In this document: positions 17,605-25,246 of the stretch, one piece after another
Layout of the letters: every line of letters begins with the position of its first letter
How positions within the stretch are numbered: position 1 is the first letter of the stretch
From: Prevotella sp.
GTDB lineage: Bacteria; Bacteroidota; Bacteroidia; Bacteroidales; Bacteroidaceae
Assembly (NCBI GenBank): GCA_017470055.1
Contig: JAFUFD010000097.1
Span: 1-56,214, forward strand
DNA: 56,214 bases
Reading direction: 5' to 3'
Notes under the pieces: generated by a model
The model's input: the letters and a program-made list of their open reading frames with translations, nothing else
Database searches by the model: none
What the model was told of the DNA's origin: nothing
Position numbers and translations under genes: made by a program

Positions 17605-19849
17605 GGATTCTCAGTTCCTTGACGGGTGAGTATACCCCATTATCGTATGCCCTGACCTGCAAGCGATGACTCCCCACGGCAAGGCGGGTGAAGAATATCT
17701 CACTGACTCCGGAGGCTGTCTGGTGCCATACATCCTTCGCCTCATCATTGAAACGGTATTCATAGTGTACATTCTGCGCATCCCGGAAATCCATGGACGA
17801 GAAGCGCAAACTAAACGTATTGTCGTAATAGGAGATAGTGATGTCGGTGGTCTCCTCCAACGACTTGGTGATGATATGCCTGCCATCCGACAGCGTAGTG
17901 CCGTTCACTTCCAGATTCCCCAATCGTATACCCGTCAGGGTAATACTCTCTTCAAACCGCTCCTTGACAATCTTATTCGGGACGAAATAGGTGATACCAT
18001 TCAGGTGACCCATGATGATCTCTCCTTGACAGGAATAGGCGAACACACCCCGCAGGTACGACCAGTTCTCCAGTCCGTTGCCACGATAGTAACGGGTGAA
18101 GGTTCCGTTGGCATCAAACTGTGCCAGTCCACGGAAAGTACTAATCCAGACGGTGCCATCTTTCGTGATGACGAGTCCGCAGACAACATCGTTAGGCAAG
18201 CCATCTTTGGAGGTGAAACGTTTCCACTGTCCCTCCTTATTATATTTAAAGAGTCCCTTGTTACTGCCAATCCATATTGAGCCGTCGGACGACTGGCTAA
18301 TGGCATAGACGATGGCAGGACGTAGCATCGAGTCTACAGGAATATCCACCAACTGGTCGGTCTTAGGGTCATAGACATCAATACCATAGTAATGCCCAAT
18401 CCAGATACGCCCGTCCTTGTCAGTATATAGCGTGTTCAGATACTTGTTATGGAGATCGAGGTTGCCCTTGCCCAGTACCCGCTCCGTCAGACCGTCGGGG
18501 CTATAACTGTGCAACCCGTCATTGAAGGAGGCGGTATAGATATTCCCCTCCCTGTCTTGGGTGATACTATGAATACGCTGAGTTCCCGTTGAGGCTATCC
18601 ATTCCTCCTTACCCGTCCGGGGATCTATCTTAAACAGACCATTGCGGAAAGTACCAGCCCAGTAAGTACCTTGGCGGTCTACAAACATCGTCATGACGGT
18701 ATGGTTGCCCATCCAATGGCGCAATGTCTTCCCCTCATGAGTAATATCCGTAATGCCTCCCTGCTCCTGACAGACATATACATGATGGTCCCTATCGGTG
18801 AAGACGGCACGCAGATGATTGCCGTTGTCGGTCTCCATCTGGTGGAGCCCCAGGTAATGGAAGGCATTGGCTCTTGCGGGTATAAACGCCAGCCCTTTCT
18901 GGAAACAGCCTATCCAGCGGTTGCCGTTACGGTCTTCCAAGAAGGAGCGTATCTTGACAAGCCCCTGTCCTACCTGCCCTTCCATCTGAATGTCCATCGT
19001 ATTTACCTCCCTCTTGGCAAAGTCGACCTGCCAAAGACCGCTACCCATAGTGCCGATGAAATACTGCTTCTTAGGTGTCTGGTAAATATACAATACAGAA
19101 CTACGGGGATAGGAGATGATGGACTCAAACTCCATGGTTTGCTCATTCAGTTGCATGACCTCACTATAAGAGGTGATAGTGAGGCGATGCTGCTGGTCCT
19201 CGATGATATCACAAGGACGTCGTGCATTCAACTGTTGCTCATCATAGTAGCGGCTCTTGCCCGTCTTCAAGTCAATCATCTGCAGTCCCGACATCCGATA
19301 GCCTAACCAGAGGCGATCCTTGCTGTCAAGATACATGTTGTCGCCTTCCTCCTTTTTCTGTACCAGGCGGTTGATGCGCTCCACTGGGGTTGCCGTCATA
19401 TCATTGGTATTCACCTTGAAAATACCGTCATGGGAACTCAGTAACCATATCTCGCCGTCGGGAGTCTGCAGGATATCATTGACATCGCTCTGAGGACTAC
19501 CATGGAACAAAAGGGACTCAAAACTATCGGACATCCTGTTGTAACGCTGTACACCACTGTTGCCGATAACCCATACCGTACCATCACGGTCGACCATCAA
19601 CAGACGGACGATATCGTCAGACAGGGAATGGGGGTCGCTGTCATCGTGGTAATACTGGGTGAAATGCCCCCCGTCAAACTTATTCAGTCCGTACTCAGTT
19701 CCTATCCAGATATAGCCCTGCTGGTCCTGACACAGACTCGTAATCAGATTTGACGACAGGTCGTCGTCAGTATAAAAGCGGGCTGCGCTTGCCGCCAATG
19801 GCAACATAACAGCCAATAACAGTATTTTAAGTCTAAATAGTAGCCTCAT
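17447..19849 (-). CDS. Hybrid two-component system regulator, N-terminal sensor half (frame-split)
   Basis: Starting at ATG 19849 (MRLLFRLKILLLAVMLPLAA) gives a clean signal peptide; an upstream ATG at 19894 adds 15 residues and is less likely. The periplasmic region is a two-bladed-propeller sensor built from repeats of the kind GYIWIGTEYGLNKFD, DGRIWIGHYYGIDVYD and DGTVWISTFRGLAQFD. A Y_Y_Y-type Ig domain (about residues 690-770) precedes the membrane. After HVTPP the frame runs into about 40 nonsense residues ending in a stop at 17447. In the family this part binds a polysaccharide-derived oligosaccharide and signals to the kinase half. Restoring the frame gives 1328 residues, a normal length. 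Placement directly upstream of susC indicates control of the xylan operon. Confidence 0.9.
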   Translation of the reverse strand: MRLLFRLKILLLAVMLPLAASAARFYTDDDLSSNLITSLCQDQQGYIWIGTEYGLNKFDGGHFTQYYHDDSDPHSLSDDIVRLLMVDRDGTVWVIGNSGVQRYNRMSDSFESLLFHGSPQSDVNDILQTPDGEIWLLSSHDGIFKVNTNDMTATPVERINRLVQKKEEGDNMYLDSKDRLWLGYRMSGLQMIDLKTGKSRYYDEQQLNARRPCDIIEDQQHRLTITSYSEVMQLNEQTMEFESIISYPRSSVLYIYQTPKKQYFIGTMGSGLWQVDFAKREVNTMDIQMEGQVGQGLVKIRSFLEDRNGNRWIGCFQKGLAFIPARANAFHYLGLHQMETDNGNHLRAVFTDRDHHVYVCQEQGGITDITHEGKTLRHWMGNHTVMTMFVDRQGTYWAGTFRNGLFKIDPRTGKEEWIASTGTQRIHSITQDREGNIYTASFNDGLHSYSPDGLTERVLGKGNLDLHNKYLNTLYTDKDGRIWIGHYYGIDVYDPKTDQLVDIPVDSMLRPAIVYAISQSSDGSIWIGSNKGLFKYNKEGQWKRFTSKDGLPNDVVCGLVITKDGTVWISTFRGLAQFDANGTFTRYYRGNGLENWSYLRGVFAYSCQGEIIMGHLNGITYFVPNKIVKERFEESITLTGIRLGNLEVNGTTLSDGRHIITKSLEETTDITISYYDNTFSLRFSSMDFRDAQNVHYEYRFNDEAKDVWHQTASGVSEIFFTRLAVGSHRLQVRAYDNGVYSPVKELRIHVTPPLVSFLGSLYVLPATACRYRHAVVAFVLEQAAGRDQRGEDQVLRGYQS
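17590..17598 (-). other. Homopolymeric C9 tract splitting the regulator gene
   Basis: Nine consecutive C (G on the plus strand) lie exactly where the sensor frame and the kinase frame should join. Eight C would make one continuous 1329-codon gene from 19849 to 15862 (3987 bases). Slippage at the tract, or a miscount in the assembly, explains the split. Confidence 0.9.
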
Positions 19850-19865
19850 AGTTATAATTTTGCTA

Positions 19866-19873
19866 CAAAGATA
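19866..19873 (-). promoter_or_regulatory. Putative promoter of the hybrid regulator, -7 element
   Basis: TATCTTTG on the minus strand, followed by TAGCA, matches TAnnTTTG. It lies 16 bp before the preferred ATG at 19849, which would leave a leader of only about ten nucleotides and argues against the longer start at 19894. Confidence 0.6.
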
Positions 19874-20024
19874 CACTTTTTCCGAAGAATACATATCTTT
19901 TTACCATATTTTTTTAAACAGACAGGTTTACCCACATCAAATAACATATATGTATTCTCGGAGAGTGGGCTGCTAAATTGGCTTGGTGGGTATATGGCGG
20001 GCATTAGGTAGAAGGCAACTGCTT

Positions 20025-20129
20025 AATTCTCTCGAGAATTGAAACGTTTGTGGGCTCCTGACGGAGAATAGGAGCCTACTTTTGGATGGATTCTCTTGAG
20101 AATTCAACAGAAAGTTGGCACATAATTTG
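20025..20129 (+). promoter_or_regulatory. Palindrome-rich control region upstream of the HU-like gene
   Basis: In the 379 bp between the regulator and the HU-like gene there are two related palindromes: AATTCTC-TC-GAGAATT at 20025-20040 and ATTCTC-TT-GAGAAT at 20090-20103. Between them lies a GGCTCCT/AGGAGCC inverted repeat at 20053-20076. The palindrome centres are 64 bp apart. A weak promoter-like ATAATTTG lies at 20122-20129, so the second palindrome would cover the upstream promoter region. This reads as a repressor or activator control region; the binding protein is unknown. The rest of the gap, apart from a weaker TCTC-G-GAGA at 19956-19964, shows nothing. Confidence 0.55.
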
Positions 20130-20228
20130 CAGTATGATAAGAGTAAAATTTATTATTAACCTATTAAATTAATTTTCCGAGATGTAACCAGTACGTCATG
20201 ACAACCTTTTGATAAAAACCATATAAGT

Positions 20229-20615
20229 ATGAAATATAAATTAGTAAAAGAGACCAAGCCAAGACTATCGACCTTCGGCAAATACAAGGCAAAGACTATC
20301 CATCACAGGACAGTGAGCAGTGACGAGATCATCAGGGAAGTATCCCAGCGTGACGGCATTGACGAGGGTGCCGTCATCACCGTTATGATGGGACTCGCCC
20401 ATGTCATTAACTATCACCTCAGACAGGGTGACAAGGTGAAATTATATAGATGGGGGACGATGAAACTGGAGATAGAGAGTGAGAAAGTGGATGACCCCAA
20501 GAATTTCAAGACGAGGAAGCACATCCGTGGTGTCCGCCTCCACTTCCTGCCAGAGAGCAGGGGAGGCAGTCCGGAACTCTACCAGGATCTCAAATTTGAG
20601 AAAGAAAAAGTATAG
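20229..20615 (+). CDS. HU-like DNA-binding protein
   Basis: This 128-residue basic protein resembles the HU/IHF-related family common in Bacteroidales, often annotated as histone-like or HU-HIG. It has the typical VSSDEIIREVSQRDGIDEGAV helical region, AHVINYHLRQGDKVKLYRWGTMKLEI for the beta-arm core, and a charged C-terminal tail (KTRKHIRGVRLHFLPES). Such proteins bend or coat DNA; some members lie next to mobile or surface-polysaccharide genes. It is alone on the plus strand, converging with the HxlR gene (35 bp apart). The upstream control region with paired palindromes suggests it is regulated. Whether it acts locally or as a nucleoid protein cannot be told. Confidence 0.85.
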   Translation: MKYKLVKETKPRLSTFGKYKAKTIHHRTVSSDEIIREVSQRDGIDEGAVITVMMGLAHVINYHLRQGDKVKLYRWGTMKLEIESEKVDDPKNFKTRKHIRGVRLHFLPESRGGSPELYQDLKFEKEKV

Positions 20616-20619
20616 TTGT

Positions 20620-20637
20620 TTAGCATCTTTTTGCTAA
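20620..20637 (+). terminator. Weak hairpin between convergent genes
   Basis: TTAGCA, a six-base T-rich loop, then TGCTAA, lies between the HU-like gene and the oppositely directed HxlR gene. The stem is only 6 bp and A/T-rich, so a role as a bidirectional terminator is tentative. Confidence 0.3.
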
Positions 20638-20650
20638 TAATGTCTCTATA

Positions 20651-21022
20651 TTATTGATGATAATACGCCTTACGGTCGTTGACGATACCACTCAAGTTGT
20701 TGAGTGCCCAGTCCACAAGGTCGTGGATGTGGGGCAACAGTGACCGTGAGCGGTCTGTGAGTTCATATTCCACACGAGGTGGCACTTCGGCATAGGCATG
20801 ACGAAGTACCAGACCATCTGCCTCAAGGTCGCGCAAGGTCTGGGCAAGCATTTTCTGACTGATATCAGGGATGGCGGTCTCAATAGCCTTGAAGCGCATG
20901 GGCTGACTGGCGCCATCGAGGGTGAGCAGCACGAGGATAGACCACTTGTCGCCTATCCGTGCAATGATGTTACGGATAGGGCACTCAGGAAATATCGGGT
21001 CAACAACTTGATTTTTCGTCAT
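20651..21022 (-). CDS. HxlR-family transcriptional regulator
   Basis: This 123-residue winged-helix protein has the HxlR signature: IARIGDKWSILVLLTL, MRFKAIETAIPDISQKMLAQTL, LEADGLVLRHAYAEVPPRVEYELT and a C-terminal helix. Cys14 (PECPIRN) lies where redox-sensing members such as YodB and HypR have their reactive cysteine. Those regulators respond to quinones, aldehydes or hypochlorite and often control nitroreductases. Its ATG overlaps the stop of the nitroreductase gene by 4 bp, so it is the last gene of the five-gene operon beginning with the ACG-repeat peptide. It probably regulates this operon, perhaps in response to thiol stress. Family call is secure, signal is inferred. Confidence 0.9.
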   Translation of the reverse strand: MTKNQVVDPIFPECPIRNIIARIGDKWSILVLLTLDGASQPMRFKAIETAIPDISQKMLAQTLRDLEADGLVLRHAYAEVPPRVEYELTDRSRSLLPHIHDLVDWALNNLSGIVNDRKAYYHQ

Positions 21023-21603
21023 AAGTCTTCAATAATATTATAGCGTCCTGGTTTGCGGGGCTTCTCTTTCGGGTAGTCGCCTTTGCAGTAGCCTAAGAGT
21101 ACGAAACAGCGGGCAACATAGCCATAGGGAACACCCCAGTTATACATCAACTGGTGACCATAGTCGCTGTCAAAGGTCTCCTCACCACGGGCAATGATGC
21201 AGGAACTGATGCCGAGTTCGGTGGCGGCAAGCACCATGTTCTCCGCACAGCAGAAGGCATCGGGGATGCTGTAGAGGAAATTGCCCTGGGCGAAGATGAC
21301 GCACACCGTCGGCGCTCCGTAGAAACCGCTCTTGATGGTGGGGTCGTCTATGATGCTGGGCTGCTCATTGGAGACGAAATTACCTGCCAGACGACTTCGG
21401 TCCATCTTACCCAGATTCATCTTGCCGACAGCCTCCGTCAACTTCGGGTCGCGCAGGGCAACAATCATGCTACGCTGCCCGCCGCCGGCATTGGGAGCAT
21501 AAAGACCTGCCTCGATAATCTTCTCCAAGTCTTCCCTTGGTATCTGCCGCTCCTCATACTTGCGGATGGAACGGCGGTAACGGATGAGTTCAAATAGGTT
21601 CAT
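21019..21603 (-). CDS. Nitroreductase-family FMN oxidoreductase
   Basis: This 194-residue protein has the nitroreductase fold signature: an N-terminal RRSIRKYEERQIPREDLEKI, the FMN-contacting GLYAPNAGGGQ, and the central AFCCAENMVLAATELGISSC. Members reduce quinones or nitro compounds using NAD(P)H, and some act as flavin dehydrogenases on peptide natural products. It lies 2 bp after the small monooxygenase gene and overlaps the HxlR gene. The neighbourhood allows two readings: detoxification of electrophiles under HxlR control, or a tailoring enzyme for the ACG-repeat peptide. The sequence does not decide. No signal peptide, so it is cytoplasmic. Confidence 0.88.
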   Translation of the reverse strand: MNLFELIRYRRSIRKYEERQIPREDLEKIIEAGLYAPNAGGGQRSMIVALRDPKLTEAVGKMNLGKMDRSRLAGNFVSNEQPSIIDDPTIKSGFYGAPTVCVIFAQGNFLYSIPDAFCCAENMVLAATELGISSCIIARGEETFDSDYGHQLMYNWGVPYGYVARCFVLLGYCKGDYPKEKPRKPGRYNIIEDL

Positions 21604-21605
21604 AT

Positions 21606-21890
21606 TTACTTCTCAAAACGTTCTACCTTCAGCCCATCAGCAGTCAATGCTCTAAGAGCAGGGATGGCACTGGTGAGGTGTGGGGCTTTTGAGTGCTTGT
21701 CGAGGACTTCTGCGTTCTCCCAACTCTCACAGAACATGAAGACTTTGGGATTGATTGTACTCTGAAACAGATCGTAACCGAGACAGCCCTCATCCTGACG
21801 GGACTTGGCGACAAGTTCATTGGTGATTGCCAGCACATCTTCAGTGCTTGCGCCCTCTTTGAGGGTAAAGAATACATTAAGACGAATCAT
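21606..21890 (-). CDS. ABM-domain monooxygenase (antibiotic biosynthesis monooxygenase-like)
   Basis: This 94-residue protein forms one dimeric alpha/beta-barrel ABM domain: MIRLNVFFTLKEGASTEDV, then RQDEGCLGYDLFQS, VFMFCESWEN and HSKAPHL. Relatives include YgiN-type quinol monooxygenases and cofactor-free oxygenases of antibiotic pathways. It lies 21 bp after the radical SAM gene and 2 bp before the nitroreductase gene, so co-expression is very likely. It could pair with the nitroreductase in quinone metabolism or help finish the peptide product. Substrate unknown. The short length is complete for the family. Confidence 0.85.
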   Translation of the reverse strand: MIRLNVFFTLKEGASTEDVLAITNELVAKSRQDEGCLGYDLFQSTINPKVFMFCESWENAEVLDKHSKAPHLTSAIPALRALTADGLKVERFEK

Positions 21891-21911
21891 GTCTGTTTTT
21901 GTTCTTTTGAT

Positions 21912-22952
21912 TTACGAGTTACTATTTACTTCTTTCCAGCATTGAGGGTCTGATGCATAGAAGTTTTTGGTATAGCCATAGGCGACGGCAGGACAGCCAC
22001 GACAGAAACGGAGCAGTTCGCAGTTGCGGCATTTCTCGAAGCGCTCATGCTGGCGGTATTGCTCCATTTTCGAACCATGGAAGACATCGTACAGTTCCTC
22101 ATCGACCGTTCCCACATAACTCTCAAAGCGGCGACAAGCCATCAGTCGACCTTCGGCAGAGATCGTAAAGTGGCAGTTGCCACAGTTGCAGCCGTCGTAG
22201 ATAGTGTCTTCGTCGAGTCCCTCGGGAATCTTGAAGAGTCCCTTCTCATAGAGGAACAGCGTCCAGAGGTGATCTTTCAGGTTGAAAGTCGTCTCGGAGT
22301 CTTTGTACTGCTCGAACTTTGCCCAGCATTCCTCCAAGAACTGGCGGTAGCGTTCTGGCTCCACATGCCATGTCTCTTGGTGGGCACGGTCCTCACTTGT
22401 CGGACAATAGCGTCCAAAGGCGAAGATGTCCGCTTGATGCTCCACGATGACATCTATCAACTGCGGAATCTCATCAATATTCGTTGATGAGATGGTGGAC
22501 ATGATGGCACAGTGCATCCCGCTCTTGCGGACGGTCTCGATGGCTCGTAGCGTTGCATCGAAAGAGCCAGGCTTGCGGAAACGGTCATGCGTCTCACGCA
22601 GTCCGTCAAGACTCAACTGATATTTCCTGCATCCCAACGACTTCATCCTTCGGCATACCTCATCCGTCAGATGGAACGGGTTGCCCATCAGTGTGAAAGG
22701 AATACCATGCGAGTGAACCAGTTCGAGGAAATCCCAGAAACGACTATGCAGAATCGGGTCGCCACCTGTTATATATAAATAAGGTGTACGTCGCATTCGC
22801 TCCGCCATGCGCTCTACGTTTGCAAGCACTGCCACTAACCTGTCCCAAGACATCTCCACCAGTTTCGGATGCCCATTGGAGAAGATGTAACAGTGCTTGC
22901 AACGCTGGTCGCACTCGTCAGTAATATGCCACTGGAATGCAAAATAGTCCAT
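21912..22952 (-). CDS. Radical SAM/SPASM peptide-maturase-like enzyme
   Basis: This 346-residue enzyme has the radical SAM cluster motif C-x3-C-x2-C at C14, C18 and C21 (TDECDQRCKHCYIF), followed by the YITGGDPILH segment. A Cys-rich SPASM region fills the last third: CNCGNCHFTISAEGRLMACRR, then CRNCELLRFCRGCP and a final Cys near the end. SPASM enzymes bind extra iron-sulfur clusters and commonly modify ribosomal peptides by forming thioether or carbon-carbon links. The gene starts 5 bp after the ACG-repeat peptide gene, the classic precursor-maturase arrangement. From memory, family databases name a radical SAM/SPASM group for an ACGX system; I could not check. No leader-binding (RRE) domain is evident. 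Confidence 0.9.
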   Translation of the reverse strand: MDYFAFQWHITDECDQRCKHCYIFSNGHPKLVEMSWDRLVAVLANVERMAERMRRTPYLYITGGDPILHSRFWDFLELVHSHGIPFTLMGNPFHLTDEVCRRMKSLGCRKYQLSLDGLRETHDRFRKPGSFDATLRAIETVRKSGMHCAIMSTISSTNIDEIPQLIDVIVEHQADIFAFGRYCPTSEDRAHQETWHVEPERYRQFLEECWAKFEQYKDSETTFNLKDHLWTLFLYEKGLFKIPEGLDEDTIYDGCNCGNCHFTISAEGRLMACRRFESYVGTVDEELYDVFHGSKMEQYRQHERFEKCRNCELLRFCRGCPAVAYGYTKNFYASDPQCWKEVNSNS

Positions 22953-22957
22953 GGTGC

Positions 22958-23170
22958 TTATTTCTCACCAGCACCACAGGCGCTACCGCAAGCGGCAGGT
23001 TTTTCCTCGGCGGTCTTGTCACCAGTACCGCAGGCACTTCCGCAAGCAGCGGGTTTCTCCTCGGCGGGTTTGTCACCAGTACCACAGGCTGCACCGCATG
23101 CGGCGGGTTTCTCGTCCTGTTTCATCATTCCCTGTGCGCTATGCGCAAAGTTGTAATCGATTCTTTTCAT
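22958..23170 (-). CDS. ACG-repeat peptide, candidate RiPP precursor
   Basis: This 70-residue peptide has a 19-residue leader-like start (MKRIDYNFAHSAQGMMKQD) and then three repeats of 18 residues containing KPAACG(A/S)ACG. Six cysteines fall in three C-x3-C pairs (25/29, 43/47, 61/65) separated by charged GDK(P/T)AEE spacers; the third repeat ends the protein. No hydrophobic export signal is seen. The composition, modular repeats and the radical SAM/SPASM gene 5 bp downstream make it a strong candidate substrate for ribosomal peptide modification, perhaps Cys-based crosslinks. A metal-binding or redox-buffer role is an alternative, given the HxlR/nitroreductase neighbours. A good promoter lies upstream. 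Confidence 0.85.
   Translation of the reverse strand: MKRIDYNFAHSAQGMMKQDEKPAACGAACGTGDKPAEEKPAACGSACGTGDKTAEEKPAACGSACGAGEK
22961..23113 (-). repeat. Three 54-bp intragenic repeats in the peptide gene
   Basis: Copies at 23060-23113 and 23006-23059 are full length; 22961-23005 is truncated by the end of the gene. They encode the ACG-x-ACG units and are nearly identical, so copy number could vary by slippage. Confidence 0.9.
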
Positions 23171-23227
23171 TGTCTCAAAATGTTTTTAGTTTATATGCTA
23201 ATAGTTACTTTTCGTTCGTAACCGATG

Positions 23228-23257
23228 CAAAGATACTAAAATCCTCTTAAAAGACAA
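23228..23257 (-). promoter_or_regulatory. Promoter of the radical SAM peptide operon
   Basis: On the minus strand TTG (23255-23257) and TATCTTTG (23228-23235) are separated by 19 bp, an excellent match to the Bacteroidetes consensus. The start of the peptide gene is about 57 bp downstream. This is the only clear promoter for the five-gene cluster. Confidence 0.75.
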
Positions 23258-23340
23258 TGAACGAACCAGAAAGTTTGTTACTTCCTAAAGGTAACTATTG
23301 CTTATTGCCAGAAGGTTACGCTTTTCACGATTGTGCTTTT

Positions 23341-25101
23341 TTAATAGTTCTCTATGCAAAACACGATGACTGGTTGGTTGGGGAGCGTCTTGGGACACTT
23401 GATCCGCAAGCCTTCAGCCGTCTGTCTCCATTTCAGTTGTCCGTCATAGCCGAGCAGGGAGACACGCCTCACCTGTTGCGAGCCCTTGGCAAGGCTCTTG
23501 ATGGTGACGGTCTGTCCCGCCTCGGGCACCGCCATGCAGAAAGCATAGAGGTTATTGTCCTTGCCGACGGTAAAACGGATATCCTTTGGGGCATATTGGA
23601 AATCAGCATGCTTCTTTCCCAGATTACCACCAGGGAGCGTCCTCAGTTTCCCATTGACCACCTCACCCTCTCCGAGCGTCGTCCACGCACGACTGCCATA
23701 GACCGCCTGCCCGTTCACGCCAAGCCACTGCCCTACCCGCTCAAGCATCTTGACACAGTCGTCCTCGATGGAGCCGTCAGGACGCAGTGGGATGTTCAGC
23801 GCCGCATTACCGTCACGGCTGATTGCCTCGATGATGAAACGGATGACGGAGGGGGCGTCGTAGATGAAGCCCGGCGCATAGAACCAGTCACCGACAGGTG
23901 CCTCACGGATCCATGCCTGTGAGGTGATGATGCTGTCGGGGAAGTCCCACTCTGCGGTGTTCACGGCACCGTTGGTTGGTTTGCGGAACTTGATGATGCT
24001 GAAGGTGTTCACCTCGCCCCGACGTTTCAATGTGCGGTTATAGAAATCGGCAAGCACGGTCTGCATCGCATTACACTTATAACCAGTTCCCGTGCCATTG
24101 CCCACGAAAGGTCCTTGGGTGATGCCATCGGTATAGATGAAGTCTGGCTCGTAGTTCCTGACGACATCCATCATACGGAGTGCCCATTGTGTGGCATACC
24201 ACTTGGCATAGTCCAGATGATTGACAAAGATTCCGTCACGGGGATTCGTCCAGTCGGTATGCGCCATCTCGTCGACAGACTCATACTCACGGAGGTCGAT
24301 GCCATAGAGGCGGCGTGGGTCGAGTCCCTCCCACCATTTGCCTTTCCCGTCGGCAAGTGTCAGGTGACCGTCATAGGGAAGGCACGCCTTATCGCCCTTC
24401 TTGTCAGCGCCAAAGGCTGTCTGCCACCACCACCAAGTGTACTCATGATGGAAAGTGACCCCATAGTGCATATTATGTTTATGACAAGCGTCCGCCCATT
24501 CCCGCAACAGGTCACGCTGGGGACCCACGTTCACTGAGTTCCACGGTTGGTAGCGGGAGTTCCACAGGTCGTAGTTGTCATGGTGCACACCCTGTATCAT
24601 GAGGAAGCGGGCACCCGCTTTCTGATAGAGAGCCGTCAGCGCCTCAGGGTCGAGTTTGGTAGGGTTCCAGGCATGAAGCACGTCCTTATAGCCCACCTCC
24701 GAGGGATGCCCATAGTTACGGACATGGTTCTGATAGGCGTTATGTCCCTCCTTATAGAGGTTACGGGCATACCAGTCGCCACTCTTTCCTGCCGCCTGCG
24801 GACCGAAATGCACCCAGAAGCCGACCTTGGCGTCACGCAGCCACTGCGGTGTGCCTGGGTAGTTCTTTTCTATCGACTCCCAATTAGGCTGGAAAGGACC
24901 CTCGGCAATCGGGATGTCGAGTTGCACTTCAGGAAACGACCATGAGTCGCCCATCGGAATACTGTTCACTGCCTTGGCAGGCTGCGCCTCAGGCATCGGT
25001 GGCAGTACGGGTATCTCCTCGTCTTGCGCTGTGGCGGGAAGCCATCCTGCTACCATCATAGCGGTAGCCAGTAAAATCATATTTCTCTTCATCTCTCGCA
25101 T
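23341..25101 (-). CDS. GH29-family alpha-L-fucosidase-like glycoside hydrolase
   Basis: This 586-residue protein has a signal peptide (about 1-25, ending LPATA) and a GH29 catalytic barrel. Family landmarks are KVGFWVHFGPQAAG near residue 92, GVHHDNYDLWNSRY near 171 and PDFIYTDG, whose Asp325 is the candidate nucleophile; WWWWQTAF lies in between. A C-terminal beta domain follows. GH29 enzymes release alpha-L-fucose with retention. The sequence diverges from the textbook HWG and HHDGF motifs, so a related terminal sugar is possible. No lipobox; likely periplasmic. An internal ATG at 25092 (MKRNMILL) is an alternative start. A strong terminator lies just upstream, so it needs its own promoter, which I did not find. 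Confidence 0.85.
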   Translation of the reverse strand: MREMKRNMILLATAMMVAGWLPATAQDEEIPVLPPMPEAQPAKAVNSIPMGDSWSFPEVQLDIPIAEGPFQPNWESIEKNYPGTPQWLRDAKVGFWVHFGPQAAGKSGDWYARNLYKEGHNAYQNHVRNYGHPSEVGYKDVLHAWNPTKLDPEALTALYQKAGARFLMIQGVHHDNYDLWNSRYQPWNSVNVGPQRDLLREWADACHKHNMHYGVTFHHEYTWWWWQTAFGADKKGDKACLPYDGHLTLADGKGKWWEGLDPRRLYGIDLREYESVDEMAHTDWTNPRDGIFVNHLDYAKWYATQWALRMMDVVRNYEPDFIYTDGITQGPFVGNGTGTGYKCNAMQTVLADFYNRTLKRRGEVNTFSIIKFRKPTNGAVNTAEWDFPDSIITSQAWIREAPVGDWFYAPGFIYDAPSVIRFIIEAISRDGNAALNIPLRPDGSIEDDCVKMLERVGQWLGVNGQAVYGSRAWTTLGEGEVVNGKLRTLPGGNLGKKHADFQYAPKDIRFTVGKDNNLYAFCMAVPEAGQTVTIKSLAKGSQQVRRVSLLGYDGQLKWRQTAEGLRIKCPKTLPNQPVIVFCIENY

Positions 25102-25124
25102 GGGTAATGGTTATTCAAACTAAA

Positions 25125-25164
25125 GAGCCCGCACCTTGAAACTTTTACAAAGAGGTGCGGGCTC
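25125..25164 (-). terminator. Strong 12-bp terminator hairpin
   Basis: Perfect arms GAGCCCGCACCT and AGGTGCGGGCTC enclose a 16-base loop and, on the minus strand, are followed by TTTAGTTTG. It closes the exported-protein operon ending at 25247 and separates it from the GH29 gene. Confidence 0.8.
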
Positions 25165-25246
25165 GTGCTTTTCATTTCTTACAATTTACTAATACTAACT
25201 ACTATTTAATAACAAACTTTAATTTTCCTATTGATGAACTTTACGC

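Noticed and set aside
23257-23922. A 221-codon plus-strand frame starting beside the peptide-operon promoter
   Set aside because: Most of it is the antisense of the GH29 gene. The first 28 codons lie outside that gene and look mildly protein-like, but there is no family resemblance or promoter.
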